Assembly (NCBI RefSeq): GCF_018596335.1
Contig: NZ_JAHEPS010000005.1
Coordinates: forward strand, 124,001 to 188,000
From: Shewanella jiangmenensis
Lineage (GTDB): Bacteria; Pseudomonadota; Gammaproteobacteria; Enterobacterales; Shewanellaceae
DNA length: 64,000 nucleotides
Reading direction: 5' to 3'
Below the pieces are notes generated by a model that saw nothing but the letters and a program-made list of their open reading frames with translations, was not told the DNA's origin and did no database searches. Positions 17,444 to 27,760 of this stretch are shown here, piece by piece. How positions within the stretch are numbered: the first letter of the stretch is position 1; every line of letters begins with the position of its first letter. The translations under genes were made by a program, and so were the position numbers.

Positions 17444-20400
17444 ATGTCCCTTACTTCATCATCCGCCGCGGCCAATACCCAAAATGCGCCGGTGCCGAGC
17501 AGCCCGCTGGATGCGTTTACCCTGCCGATGCACGGCGCGCGCCTGATTGAGGCCAGCGCCGGTACCGGCAAAACCTACACCATTGCCAACCTTTATCTGC
17601 GCCTGCTGCTTGGTATTGGCGAGTCCCGTCCTTTCGGCGCCGATGAAATTCTGGTGGTAACCTTTACCAACGCCGCCACCAGTGAGCTCAGGGACAGGAT
17701 CCGTCGCCGGGTACAGGACGCCTTCAAGGCCGTGCTTGGCGAGCCAAGCAGCGACCCGTTTATGCGATCGCTCCTTGGCGCCATCGACAATACACCGCTG
17801 GCGCTGCGCCAACTCGATTTGGCCCTTAAAACCCTCGATGAAGCATCCATCTACACTATCCACGGCTTTTGTCAGCGGATTTTATCGGATCTCGCCTTTG
17901 AATCGGCGCTGCTGTTTGAAAGCGAGTTTACCCTCGATGACAGTGAGTATCTGACCCTCGCCGCCGCCGACTTCTGGCGCGCCCACTGCTATGGGCTCAG
18001 TAACGAAGTGGCGGCCATCATCCATGCACACTATCCATCGCCCAAGGCGCTTGAGAGTGAGCTTCGCTCACTGATTGGCGCGCGTATGGCAACGCCAAAG
18101 CAAAACCCCGGCAATTTCACTGTGCTGGAAAGTGAGCACAGCCAGCGCTTGTCGCGCCTGCGCCTTGCCTGGAAGCAAAGCAGCGGCGAGGTGATTGAAA
18201 CGCTTAAAGCACTGCCGCTTAACGGCACCAGTTACGGCAAGGCCGCCGACGGTTTTCCCAAACTCATGGCACATTTCGAAGAGATGGATGCCTGGGCCGC
18301 CCGAGGCCACGGCGAGCCGCCGCTAAAGGCGCTCACCGCGCTTGCCTACGACAATATCAAGCTCAATAAAGGCGGGGTGCTGCCACAGGCCGACAAACTC
18401 GCGCTGCTGGTGCAAATCGGTGAATTTATTACCGCCCACGGGGCGCTTATTCCGGCGTTTTTACTTAAGGCGCGGGATGATATCCGAAGCCGCTTTGCCG
18501 CCCTGAAAGCCGAGCGCAATCTGCTGGCGCCTGATGACCTTTTGCTGACCCTCGCCAAAGCGCTGGGCTATGAGCATGGCGCTCATAATGAAAGCAGCCC
18601 TGATAGTGAAAACCGCTCTCAAAGTGAAAACAGCGCAGATGCTCATAATAGCCTGGCAGAGCGCCTTGCCGCCGAAGTCGCCAGCCGCTACCCGATTGCG
18701 CTCATCGATGAGTTTCAGGACACAGATCCGCTGCAGTTTGCCATTTTCAGCGCCATTTACCGTCAGGCTGGCAAGGCGCGCGGCCTTTTGATGATTGGCG
18801 ACCCCAAGCAGGCAATTTATGCCTTTCGCGGCGGCGACATTCACACCTACCTCAGTGCCAGAAATGAGGCCTCGGCCCACTATAATCTTGGCACCAATTA
18901 CCGCTCGTCACGGGCGATGGTCGATGCAGTCAATCGGCTGTTTCAGGCCCGCGAACGGGTCTTTATGAATGACGACATTCCCTTTGAGCCTGTGAATGCT
19001 GCCGACAAGGGCCAAAAAGCGCTGCTGATTGATGGCAGGGCGGCAACAGCGCTCGAGTTTGCGTTTTTAGCCGAATCTGATGGCGGCCTTAACAAGCAAA
19101 CCGCCCGCACCGCCATGGCAAGCGACACGGCGGAGCATATTGCACGCTTACTTAACCTTGCCGGCGAAGGCCGCGCCATCCTGTCTGACAAACAAAGGCC
19201 GCTTAAGGCCAAAGACATCGCTGTGTTGGTGCGTGACCGCAACGAAGCCGCCTTCATCAAGGCGGCGCTGGCTGAGCGCAGCATAGGCGCGGTGTTCTTA
19301 TCCCGTGACAATGTGCTGGCAACCCCTGAGGCGCGGGAGCTGATGCACCTTTTGTATGCCATCGCCCACCCAAGGGATGAGCGGCGGCTTCGCGCCGCCA
19401 TGGCGACACGGCTTTTGGGTTACACCCAAAGCGACATCGCCCGCATGAATCAGGATGAAGACGTGCGCGCCGCCGCGCTCGAGCGTTTTGAGGGCTGGCA
19501 TCAACGCTGGCAAAAGCAAGGGGTGATGCCAGCGCTGATGGCGCTTGCCGATGACACTGGGCTGCTGTCACGCCTGCAGGGCGAGAGCGATGCCGAGCGG
19601 CGCCTGACGGATTTTCGCCACCTCTGTGAGCTGCTTGAGCATGCCGCGGCAGGGCTTGATGGCATAAGCGCCCTGCTTGGCTGGTACGAGCAGGCGCTCG
19701 CCAATCCCTCCGCCGACGAAACCCAGCAAATGCGCCTCGAGAGTGAGCAGAATCTGGTGCAAATTGTCACCATCCACAAATCCAAGGGGCTGGAATATGG
19801 CCTGTGTTATATCCCCTTTTTAAGCCTGGCGCGGGACAGCCGCGGCAAACCCTCGCCCATGCTTTACCACAGCGACAACCAACTGGTGTGGGATATAGAG
19901 CAAACCGATGAAGGCAACGAGCGCTTTGACGAAGAGCGCCTTGCTGAAGATCTGCGTCTTTTGTATGTGGCGCTCACCCGCCCTGTGTATGCCTGTCGGC
20001 TCGGGCTTGCCAATCACAGCCGGATGCTCAAAGGCGGGATAAGCAGTGAAGTGTTCAAAACCGCCCTTGGCTATCTGCTTGGCATCATGGATAAAAACTG
20101 TGATGGCGGCATGTTAAAAGCCGCCGCCATGCGGCTTTGCTCCGTTGCCGCCGATGATGTCGCTAACGGTGACGTGGAAACCATCGCCGTTGTGGATGCA
20201 ATAACCGATAGCCTGACCAGGGTGACAGATGGCGACATCAGCGCCAGTTCGCACCTGAGCCCCCGCCAGCCAAACCGGCACAAAGAAGTGCCCTGGCGGG
20301 TTGGCAGCTACTCGGCGCTGGTGGCGGACAGCCATGGCAAGGACGCACACAGCGCGCCAGCTTTGCACGTCGGCGCTCAGCAATCAACAAATGTTCAAAA

Positions 20401-21280
20401 CGCAATTGCTCAAAAAGCGCTTGACCATAAGTTAAGTGATCACCAAATGCCTGAAGGAATAGTGCCAGAGGACCGCGGGCTTAGGAGCGCCTTACCAGGC
20501 GCAGGCGATGAATCCTTTTCCGCCCTCGAAATTCTGATGCAGGCACCGGAATCCGACGGTTTAAGCCGCTTCAGTTTTCCCCGCGGCGCCAACGCGGGCA
20601 GCTTTATGCACCTGGTGCTTGAGCTCATCCGCTTCGATGCACCGCAGGCAACCTTACCCGCCGCACTTGAGCAGGCAATGGCGCAATTTGGCATTGAGCC
20701 CAAGTGGCAGCCTCTTTTGATGGACTGGTATCAGGACATACTGGCAGCCCCCCTTAACGATGGGCAAAGCCAGTTTGCATTAAGTAGCCTCAATGTGGAC
20801 ATGTTGCTGGTGGAGATGGAATTTTTCCTGCCGGTCACCCGGCTTAAAGCCCATGCGCTTGGGGATCTGCTGGCGCTATTTCACTATCGCAGCGACATCG
20901 GTTTTGACACCTTAAATGGCATGCTCAAAGGCTTTATCGACCTGATTTTTTGCCACGATGGCCGCTATTACGTCGCCGATTACAAGTCAAATCACCTTGG
21001 TGACGAGCTTGGCAGCTACCATCAGCAGGCAATGCAGGAGGCCATTGGCGAGCATCATTACGATTTGCAGTACCTGCTTTACACCCTGGCGCTGCACCGG
21101 CTCCTCAGAAGCCGCCTTGCCGACTACGACTATGACCGTCATATCGGCGGCTGCTTTTATCTGTTTTTACGCGGCATGTCGGCAAGCTCGCCGGGCAGCG
21201 GGGTGTTTTTTGATAAGCCGCCGAAGCTACTTATCAACGCGCTCGATGCACTCTTTGAAGGAAATGAGGTCAGGATATGA
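17444..21280 (+). CDS. recB: Exodeoxyribonuclease V subunit beta (helicase-nuclease)
   Basis: RecB is the 3'-5' helicase and the only nuclease of RecBCD. The 1278-residue protein has Walker A ASAGTGKT (Lys43), motif II IDEFQDTDP (about 421), IGDPKQAIYAFRGGD (about 450), motif V TIHKSKGLEYGL (about 776) and motif VI LYVALTRP. Its C-terminal nuclease domain has GFIDLIF and ADYKSNHLG (about 1165-1182), the Asp/Asp-Tyr-Lys metal-site motif. ATG 17444 is chosen for its GGAGA site inside the recC stop region. Two low-complexity linkers are present, about residues 378-405 (Ser/Glu/Asn-rich) and 960-1005. recD overlaps the stop by four bases (ATGA). Confidence 0.95.
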   Translation: MSLTSSSAAANTQNAPVPSSPLDAFTLPMHGARLIEASAGTGKTYTIANLYLRLLLGIGESRPFGADEILVVTFTNAATSELRDRIRRRVQDAFKAVLGEPSSDPFMRSLLGAIDNTPLALRQLDLALKTLDEASIYTIHGFCQRILSDLAFESALLFESEFTLDDSEYLTLAAADFWRAHCYGLSNEVAAIIHAHYPSPKALESELRSLIGARMATPKQNPGNFTVLESEHSQRLSRLRLAWKQSSGEVIETLKALPLNGTSYGKAADGFPKLMAHFEEMDAWAARGHGEPPLKALTALAYDNIKLNKGGVLPQADKLALLVQIGEFITAHGALIPAFLLKARDDIRSRFAALKAERNLLAPDDLLLTLAKALGYEHGAHNESSPDSENRSQSENSADAHNSLAERLAAEVASRYPIALIDEFQDTDPLQFAIFSAIYRQAGKARGLLMIGDPKQAIYAFRGGDIHTYLSARNEASAHYNLGTNYRSSRAMVDAVNRLFQARERVFMNDDIPFEPVNAADKGQKALLIDGRAATALEFAFLAESDGGLNKQTARTAMASDTAEHIARLLNLAGEGRAILSDKQRPLKAKDIAVLVRDRNEAAFIKAALAERSIGAVFLSRDNVLATPEARELMHLLYAIAHPRDERRLRAAMATRLLGYTQSDIARMNQDEDVRAAALERFEGWHQRWQKQGVMPALMALADDTGLLSRLQGESDAERRLTDFRHLCELLEHAAAGLDGISALLGWYEQALANPSADETQQMRLESEQNLVQIVTIHKSKGLEYGLCYIPFLSLARDSRGKPSPMLYHSDNQLVWDIEQTDEGNERFDEERLAEDLRLLYVALTRPVYACRLGLANHSRMLKGGISSEVFKTALGYLLGIMDKNCDGGMLKAAAMRLCSVAADDVANGDVETIAVVDAITDSLTRVTDGDISASSHLSPRQPNRHKEVPWRVGSYSALVADSHGKDAHSAPALHVGAQQSTNVQNAIAQKALDHKLSDHQMPEGIVPEDRGLRSALPGAGDESFSALEILMQAPESDGLSRFSFPRGANAGSFMHLVLELIRFDAPQATLPAALEQAMAQFGIEPKWQPLLMDWYQDILAAPLNDGQSQFALSSLNVDMLLVEMEFFLPVTRLKAHALGDLLALFHYRSDIGFDTLNGMLKGFIDLIFCHDGRYYVADYKSNHLGDELGSYHQQAMQEAIGEHHYDLQYLLYTLALHRLLRSRLADYDYDRHIGGCFYLFLRGMSASSPGSGVFFDKPPKLLINALDALFEGNEVRI

Positions 21281-23352
21281 TTGAGAGCATGGGCAAAACC
21301 TTAAGCAGTGACGAGGTCAAACTGCTGCTCTCGCAATTGGTGCAGCAGGGTGAACTTGGCTCACTCGACCGCCACTTTGCACTGGAAATGGCAAGGCTGC
21401 ATCAGGACGATTCGCCGCTGATGCTGATTATCTGCGCCCTGGTGTCGCGTCAGTTATCGGCGCAGCACCCCTGCCTTGACCTCGATTCTCTGGTGCTTGC
21501 CAATCCCTTTGGCAGCAGCAGAGGCCGCTGCCGCATAAGCCTTGAACGGGACGCCTTATTGGCCGCCATTGCCGCCCTCGATGCGGTTGGGATGCCCGAG
21601 CCAGCGCTTACCGATGAGCAAGCGTCAGCGGCGTCTGCTCCTCAGTCCGCTCATCAAATAAGCAGTGCGCCCAATAAGCCGCTGATTCTCGATGGCAAAC
21701 GCCTGTATCTGCGCCGCTACTATGGTTTTGAAACCGCGGTGGCACGCAGGCTCAGTGCACTTGCGGCCGAGGACATTGCCGGTGCGGACATTGCCGGTGC
21801 GGGCATTGCTGATACGGATAGCGCTGATACGGATAGCGCTGTGGCTGGAACGATAAACACAGTGGCGCTCCTCGATGAACTCTTTCCCGCTGGCAATGGC
21901 GACATCGACTGGCAAAAAATCGCGGTGGCGCTCGCCTCCGGCAAGCGGCTTGCGGTCATCACAGGCGGCCCGGGCACAGGCAAAACCACCACGGTCACCA
22001 AGCTGTTATTGCTCCTGATGAAACAAACGCCGCTGAAAATACGTATGGTGGCGCCCACCGGCAAGGCAGCTGCCAGGCTCAGCGAATCCATCAAGGCAAG
22101 TAAGCAGCGCCTTAAAGCCACGCTGGAAACGGGGCTTATCCCCCCCGCCGATGTCGATGCACTGCCGGAGGAGGCATCCACCCTGCACCGGCTGCTTGGG
22201 GTCATTCCCGGCAGTAACCGCTTCCGTCATCATAAAGACAACCCACTTGAGCTCGACTTATTGCTGGTGGATGAAGCCTCCATGGTGGATTTGCCCATGA
22301 TGCACCGCCTGCTCGATGCGCTGCCAAAGGACTGTCGCCTCATTCTGCTTGGGGATCAGGATCAGCTTGCATCAGTCGAAGCCGGTGCAGTGCTCGCCGA
22401 CATTTGTGAAGGCGCCCGCCAAGGCTACCGCTACAGTGCAAAGCAATGCCAGCGGCTTTATGCACTCACCGGCACGGTGCTTCAAAGCACAGAGGCCGCT
22501 GGGCTTGGCGATAACCTTTGCACCCTCACCCACAGCCACCGCTTTCGCGCCGATGCCGGTATTGGCCAGTTGGCGCTGGCGGTTAACGCCGGTGACAAGG
22601 CGCGGGTTGGCGAAGTATGGCGCCACGGTTACAGTGAGCTGACCTGGCTCAGTCACGGTGCAGCTAACGCTGGCCAAGGCGACACTCAAAGCAACACTCA
22701 AAGCGGAAAAGGTGAAGGCCTCAATGCCCTGATTTCACTCGCCTGCGATGCCTACGGCGATTATCTGCAGGCCATGGCCTCATTCGCCCCGCCGGAAGAT
22801 ATTCTTGAGCGCTACAACCGCTTTCGGGTGCTGTGCGCCACCCGCAGCGGCGAATATGGCGTTGAAGGAATAAACCTTGCCATTATCGCTGCGCTGTCGC
22901 GCCGTGGCCTTATTCAGCCAAAGCAGGAGTTTTTTGCCGGTCGCCCCATCATCATTCAAAGCAATGATTATGGCTTGGGGCTCTTTAACGGGGATATCGG
23001 CATAGTGCTGCCACGCAGCGCCGAAGACCCGCGCCTGATGGCGCACTTTATCCAAAGTGACGGCAGTATGCTTAAAATCCTGCCGGCGCGCCTGCCAAGC
23101 CACGACACCTGCTTTGCCATGACAGTGCACAAGAGTCAGGGCAGTGAATTTTCCAGAGTCGCGCTGTCGCTGCCAGTCAATCCATCGCCGGCGCAGCAAA
23201 GTTTGCTTGGGCGGGAATTGATTTACACCGCCATTACCCGCGCCAAGGACAAGTTTATCTGCCTTGGCAACGAAGCCCTGTTTGAAGCAGCAATCGACAG
23301 GCGTACCGAGCGCGCCTCGGGCCTTGCCAAGCGGCTATGGCAGGGCAATTAA
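21277..23352 (+). CDS. recD: Exodeoxyribonuclease V subunit alpha (helicase)
   Basis: RecD is the fast 5'-3' SF1B helicase of RecBCD. The 691-residue protein has Walker [11 protein letters not shown] (about 230-239), motif [14 protein letters not shown] (about 329), [15 protein letters not shown], and motifs [12 protein letters not shown] and YTAITRAK. Between the N-terminal domain and the motor is a low-complexity stretch at about residues 166-190. It is built from five-residue repeats and encoded by a 15-bp tandem array, and it is absent from E. coli RecD as far as I recall. The four-base overlap with recB implies balanced synthesis of the complex. Confidence 0.95.
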   Translation: MIESMGKTLSSDEVKLLLSQLVQQGELGSLDRHFALEMARLHQDDSPLMLIICALVSRQLSAQHPCLDLDSLVLANPFGSSRGRCRISLERDALLAAIAALDAVGMPEPALTDEQASAASAPQSAHQISSAPNKPLILDGKRLYLRRYYGFETAVARRLSALAAEDIAGADIAGAGIADTDSADTDSAVAGTINTVALLDELFPAGNGDIDWQKIAVALASGKRLAVITGGPGTGKTTTVTKLLLLLMKQTPLKIRMVAPTGKAAARLSESIKASKQRLKATLETGLIPPADVDALPEEASTLHRLLGVIPGSNRFRHHKDNPLELDLLLVDEASMVDLPMMHRLLDALPKDCRLILLGDQDQLASVEAGAVLADICEGARQGYRYSAKQCQRLYALTGTVLQSTEAAGLGDNLCTLTHSHRFRADAGIGQLALAVNAGDKARVGEVWRHGYSELTWLSHGAANAGQGDTQSNTQSGKGEGLNALISLACDAYGDYLQAMASFAPPEDILERYNRFRVLCATRSGEYGVEGINLAIIAALSRRGLIQPKQEFFAGRPIIIQSNDYGLGLFNGDIGIVLPRSAEDPRLMAHFIQSDGSMLKILPARLPSHDTCFAMTVHKSQGSEFSRVALSLPVNPSPAQQSLLGRELIYTAITRAKDKFICLGNEALFEAAIDRRTERASGLAKRLWQGN
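21772..21846 (+). repeat. 15-bp in-frame tandem repeat in recD
   Basis: Five consecutive 15-bp units encode [20 protein letters not shown] and DSAVA. Two neighbouring units are identical (GACATTGCCGGTGCG) and two share GATAGCGCTG, showing successive recent duplications. The array preserves frame and lies between the N-terminal domain and the motor. Confidence 0.88.
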
Positions 23353-23464
23353 ATCTCGGCCTACTGCCTTGCGCCGCCCGCCGAGGCTCATTACACTGCT
23401 GTGCTTAACTTGCTTGCGCCGCCCGGGACAATTCCTTCCGCCGGGCCCGCCTTTTGGAGTGACG

Positions 23465-24469
23465 ATGAAAAAATACAATCTGGTGCTGCTGTGCGGTGGT
23501 GGTGGCAGCGAGCACGACATTTCGCTGCTGTCTGCCAAATATTTTGAAGCCTGCCTTAAAGACCATCCAAGGTTCGATACCCTGTGGCTGGAGCTGACCG
23601 GCGAAGGCCTGTACCGCACCAAAAGCGGCGAGATTGTGGAGCTGACCAATAGCCGCGAAATCCGCTTTGGCGACGACAAAGCCAGTTGGCCTGTGGATTA
23701 TGTTATCCCCTGTATCCATGGTTATCCCGGCGAAACCGGCGATATTCAGTCCTGGTTCAACCTTATCCGCCTGCCCTATTTTGGCTGTACCTCGGAAGCC
23801 TCAAGCAACTGCTTCAACAAAATCACCGCCAAGATGTGGTTCAGCGCCCTTGGGATCCCAAACACCCCGTATCTGTTCCTGGATGAAGCGTCAGATGACG
23901 CCATTCGCTCAGTCGAAGCGGCCTTTGACAACTGGGGCAGCGTGTTTATCAAGGCCGCGAGCCAGGGCTCATCCGTTGGCTGCTTCCCGGCCCATAAGCG
24001 GGAAGACATACCTGCACTGGTGAAAAAGGCTTTCGAGTACGCCCCTTACGTGGTGGTCGAAAAAACCATCAAGGCGCGGGAGCTTGAAGTGGCGGTATAT
24101 CAGTACGATGGCGACATAGTAGCTACCCGTCCGGGCGAAATTGTCTGCGCCGCCAACACCTTCTACAGCTTTGAAGAAAAGTACGATACCAAGAGTAAGG
24201 CCATCACCCATGTCGAAGCGCCCAATGTGGACGAAGCGACTGTGGAAGCCATCCGCGCCTATGCCATCAAGGCATTCAAGGGCATGAAGCTTAGACACCT
24301 GTCGCGGATTGACTTCTTCCTTACCGAAGACAACGAAATTCTGCTGAATGAAATCAATACCTTCCCAGGTTTAACCCAGATTTCCATGTTCCCGAAAATG
24401 CTGGCAAACCACGGCCACGATTTCACCACCTATCTGGAAAAGGCGATTTTGGCAGAGCTCGAAGGCTAA
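23465..24469 (+). CDS. ddl: D-alanine--D-alanine ligase
   Basis: Ddl joins two D-alanines with ATP to give the dipeptide end of peptidoglycan stems. The 334-residue ATP-grasp protein shows the family features [14 protein letters not shown] at the N-terminus, [30 protein letters not shown] (ATP-binding loop) and the C-terminal metal/substrate residues [27 protein letters not shown] 23465 is preceded by TTGGAG; longer in-frame starts have no ribosome site and overlap recD. It stands alone after recD, not in a mur/fts cluster, so it resembles the ddlA type. Its stop codon lies in a 13-bp tandem repeat, then a strong terminator. Confidence 0.93.
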   Translation: MKKYNLVLLCGGGGSEHDISLLSAKYFEACLKDHPRFDTLWLELTGEGLYRTKSGEIVELTNSREIRFGDDKASWPVDYVIPCIHGYPGETGDIQSWFNLIRLPYFGCTSEASSNCFNKITAKMWFSALGIPNTPYLFLDEASDDAIRSVEAAFDNWGSVFIKAASQGSSVGCFPAHKREDIPALVKKAFEYAPYVVVEKTIKARELEVAVYQYDGDIVATRPGEIVCAANTFYSFEEKYDTKSKAITHVEAPNVDEATVEAIRAYAIKAFKGMKLRHLSRIDFFLTEDNEILLNEINTFPGLTQISMFPKMLANHGHDFTTYLEKAILAELEG

Positions 24470-24530
24470 GCTCTAAAGCTAAGGTCTAAAGCTAAGATCT
24501 TTCGCTCACACAAAACGTCTTTCGCTAAAT
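24465..24530. repeat. 13-bp tandem repeat spanning the ddl stop
   Basis: Three 13-bp units (GCTAAGCTCTAAA, GCTAAGGTCTAAA, GCTAAGATCTTTC) begin in the last Gly codon of ddl, so the TAA stop (24467-24469) is inside unit one. A second duplication follows with a 20-bp period around TCTTTCGCT. The array ends at the terminator. Confidence 0.75.
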
Positions 24531-24560
24531 AAAAAAGCCCAGCAATTGCCGGGCTTTTTT
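24531..24560. terminator. Bidirectional terminator, ddl / RND operon
   Basis: AAAAAAGCCC pairs with GGGCTTTTTT around a palindromic GCAATTGC core, giving a long stem with an A-run and a T-run. It can end ddl on the plus strand and the efflux operon on the minus strand. Confidence 0.88.
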
Positions 24561-24658
24561 TTACCTTTTTATACCTTTAATTATAGCTTTAACCTTTGCC
24601 TGTAAATCAGTCGGCCAAACTCGCGTTGGCCGACTAACACAGGCTGCGGCGGCGCAGA

Positions 24659-27600
24659 TCAGTGCTTTCTGCCGTTAAGCTGCTTCTCAAGCTCATGGGC
24701 CACCGCATCCGGCGAGCCGGAATGACGGGCAAAGAGCGCATAGGCGGTCGGAATAACCGTCAGGGTAAACACAGTTGCCAGCACAATACCGCCAAGCACC
24801 ACTACACCAATCACGAAGCGGGTTTCGGCGCCTGCACCCTGAGCAATCACCAGCGGCACCGCACCTGCGGCTGTGGTAATACCCGTCATCAAAATAGGCC
24901 GTAACCGCTGGGTCGATGCCGTCAGCAGCGCGTCGGTGAACTCAAGCCCGCGATCACGCAGCTGGTTGGCAAATTCCACAATCAAAATGCCGTTTTTGGC
25001 GGCAAGACCAATCAGCATGATGATACCAATCTGACTGTAGATGTTGAGCGTCTGACCGGTAAACCACAGCCCAAGCAAGGCGCCGAGAGTCGCAAGCGGC
25101 ACGGTCAGCATGATAACCATGGGGTGAACATAGCTTTCAAACTGCGCCGCCAGCACCAGGAATACCACCCCGAGGGCCAGCACAAACACAAAGTACATCG
25201 AGCTGCCGGACTCCTGATAGTCGAGGGACTGGCCTTTGTAACTTATCACGGCCTCGGCGGGCAGATCGGCCTTCACGATACCGTTCAGGTACTCGAGCGC
25301 CTCACTCAAACTGTAACCGTCAGCAAGGTTCGCCTCGATGGTAATGGCCCGCATCCGGTTGTAACGGTTAAGGCTCGTTGCATCGGCAAACTCTTCCACA
25401 TGCACCAGGTTTGACAGTGGAATAAGCTCGCGGCTCCTGTCGGACCGTACATAGATGTTTTCCATGTCCTGGGCAGTATTTTGCTGGGCGCGATCGCCTT
25501 CGATAATGACGTCGTACTCCTCACCGTCACGCATGTAGGTGGTGACCAGACGAGAGCCAAGCATGGACTCAAGGGTACGGCCAATATGGGAAATGGATAC
25601 CCCCAGATCGGCGGCGCGGTCGCGGTCAATCACAATCCTGAACTGCGGCTTGGTTTCCTTGTAGTCATGGTCGATGGCCAGCAGCTTGGGGTTTTCCGAC
25701 GCCTTGGCGATAAGAATATCGCGCCAGCGCGCCAGCTCCTCGTAGCTTGGGCCACCAAGCACAAACTGCACCGGCTTGCCCACGCCGCGGCCAAAGCCCT
25801 GACGCATCACAGGAAACGCCTGCACGCCGGCAAGATCTGCAAGTCTGGCGCGGATATCATTCATAATTACAAAGGCGCTGCGACGTTGGCCCCAATCTTC
25901 CAGCACAATAATCGCCATGCCGTTGGAGAAATCCGCCGAGCGGCCAAATCCACGCGGAGCACGAATAAGCAAACGTTTGATATCGCCGCTGTCTACCAGG
26001 GGCATCAGGCGGTTTTCGATTTCATTCATGTACTTTTCGATGTACTCGTAGCTTGCGCCCTGCGGACCGTTGACCATCAGGAACATAGAACCACGATCTT
26101 CGGTCGGTGCGTATTCGCGCGGCACCTTGCCGGCCATCCACACGCTGACGCCAAGGGCTATCACCACCACAGCGCTCATGAGTGCAGGTCTGGCAATAGT
26201 GCGCTCAAGCAAACGGCGATAACCGTGCTCCAGCCGCTCCATACCCGCATCCACTTTTTTCACCAGCCACGAGCTTTCGCTGGTCGGCTTAAGCAGCTTA
26301 GAGCACATCATCGGGCTTAAAGTAAGTGCCACCACGCTTGAGAACATCACCGCCGCGCTCATGGTCACGGCAAACTCTTTAAAGAGCTTACCCAGATCCC
26401 CTTCAAGGAAAGTGATCGGCATAAACACCGCCACCAGCACCAAAGTCGTGGCAATAACCGCAAAGGCCACTTCGCGGGCACCAAGGAAAGCGGCGACCAG
26501 CGGGGTTTCGCCTTCTTCGATACGGCGGTGGATGTTTTCAAGCATCACAATCGCATCGTCCACCACCATACCGATGGCAAGGATCATCGCAAGCAGCGTC
26601 AAAAGGTTGATACTGTAGCCAAGCATGTAAAGCACGATAAAGGTGCCAAGCAGCGACACCGGCACTGTCAGCGCCGGAACCAACATGGCATGCACGCTGC
26701 CAAGGAACAGGTAAATCACCAAAATTACCAAAATCATGGCGATAAACAGGGTTTGGTACACCTCGTTAATGGAGGCTTCGATAAACACTGAGCTGTCGTA
26801 ACTGCGCTTGATTTCCATGCCGGCCGGCAGGGTTGGGTTAAGCTTATCCACCAGCGCATTGACCGCGCGGGCCACTTCCAATGTGTTGGCGGTGGACTGC
26901 TTGGTAACGCCAAGACCGATCATCACTTCGCGGTTACCGCGGAACATGATGCGCTCTTCTTCCGATCCAATTTCGACTCGCGCCACATCGCCAAGTTTTA
27001 CCAGATAGCCATCGTCACCTTCGGTCAGCACCAGATTGGAAAAATCTTCGGCGGTGCGAAAGCTTCGCTCAAGGCGCACGGTAAAGTGGCGGTCCTGCGA
27101 CTCGATGGAGCCTGCAGGCAGCTCAACGTTTTCGGAGCGAAGTTTGGACTCGACATCCGCCACCGTAAGGCCACGTGCCGCCAGTGCCTGACGGTCAATC
27201 CAGACCCTTAGCGCATACACCTTGCCACCACCAAGGCGCAGCATGGCAACCCCGTCCATCGCGGAGAAGCGGTCAACCAAATAGCGGTTGGCGTAATCGG
27301 TCAGCTCCAGGGTGTTCATGCTGCTGGACACCAGGTTCAGCCACATGATCACATCATCGCCGCCGCTGGCTTTACGGATCTCCGGCGGATCGGCCTCTTC
27401 CGGCAGGTTATTGAGCATGCCGGAAATGCGGTCACGGATATCGTTGGCCGCCGCTTCGATGTCGCGGTTGATGTTAAATTCCAGCGTCACCGACGAGCGG
27501 CCGTCACTGGACGATGAGCTGATGTGGCGAATGCCTTCAACACCGCTGACGCGGTCTTCCACCAGCTGGGTAATGCGGCTTTCAACCACAGAGGCACTGG

Positions 27601-27760
27601 CGCCGCGATAGGTGGTATCAATCGACACCACAGGCGCATCGATGTGCGGGTATTCACGCAGCGGCAATTTATCAAAGGCCACCAGACCGAATGCTATCAG
27701 CAGCAAACTCACTACTGAGGCAAAGACCGGCCTTTTAACGGAAAGGTCAGTCAAAATCAT
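24659..27760 (-). CDS. RND-family efflux permease
   Basis: This is a 1033-residue inner-membrane proton-driven exporter of the AcrB/MexB superfamily. It starts MILTDLSVKRPVFASVVSLL and shows the RND halves: a first helix, a large periplasmic loop, helices with GMVVDDAIVMLENIHRRIEEG (the conserved Asp pair of the proton relay), a second periplasmic loop, and final helices with GLAAKNGILIVEFANQLRDRG. Length and motifs fit HAE1-type pumps for hydrophobic or amphipathic drugs. The start overlaps the adaptor gene stop by four bases. No outer-membrane channel or regulator gene is adjacent, so it presumably uses a TolC-like protein encoded elsewhere. Substrates cannot be inferred. Confidence 0.92.
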   Translation of the reverse strand: MILTDLSVKRPVFASVVSLLLIAFGLVAFDKLPLREYPHIDAPVVSIDTTYRGASASVVESRITQLVEDRVSGVEGIRHISSSSSDGRSSVTLEFNINRDIEAAANDIRDRISGMLNNLPEEADPPEIRKASGGDDVIMWLNLVSSSMNTLELTDYANRYLVDRFSAMDGVAMLRLGGGKVYALRVWIDRQALAARGLTVADVESKLRSENVELPAGSIESQDRHFTVRLERSFRTAEDFSNLVLTEGDDGYLVKLGDVARVEIGSEEERIMFRGNREVMIGLGVTKQSTANTLEVARAVNALVDKLNPTLPAGMEIKRSYDSSVFIEASINEVYQTLFIAMILVILVIYLFLGSVHAMLVPALTVPVSLLGTFIVLYMLGYSINLLTLLAMILAIGMVVDDAIVMLENIHRRIEEGETPLVAAFLGAREVAFAVIATTLVLVAVFMPITFLEGDLGKLFKEFAVTMSAAVMFSSVVALTLSPMMCSKLLKPTSESSWLVKKVDAGMERLEHGYRRLLERTIARPALMSAVVVIALGVSVWMAGKVPREYAPTEDRGSMFLMVNGPQGASYEYIEKYMNEIENRLMPLVDSGDIKRLLIRAPRGFGRSADFSNGMAIIVLEDWGQRRSAFVIMNDIRARLADLAGVQAFPVMRQGFGRGVGKPVQFVLGGPSYEELARWRDILIAKASENPKLLAIDHDYKETKPQFRIVIDRDRAADLGVSISHIGRTLESMLGSRLVTTYMRDGEEYDVIIEGDRAQQNTAQDMENIYVRSDRSRELIPLSNLVHVEEFADATSLNRYNRMRAITIEANLADGYSLSEALEYLNGIVKADLPAEAVISYKGQSLDYQESGSSMYFVFVLALGVVFLVLAAQFESYVHPMVIMLTVPLATLGALLGLWFTGQTLNIYSQIGIIMLIGLAAKNGILIVEFANQLRDRGLEFTDALLTASTQRLRPILMTGITTAAGAVPLVIAQGAGAETRFVIGVVVLGGIVLATVFTLTVIPTAYALFARHSGSPDAVAHELEKQLNGRKH

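Noticed and set aside
23368..23425. Regulatory direct repeat between recD and ddl
   Set aside because: A 13-bp sequence CTTGCGCCGCCCG occurs twice 45 bases apart, but GC-rich chance or the general duplication tendency explains it.
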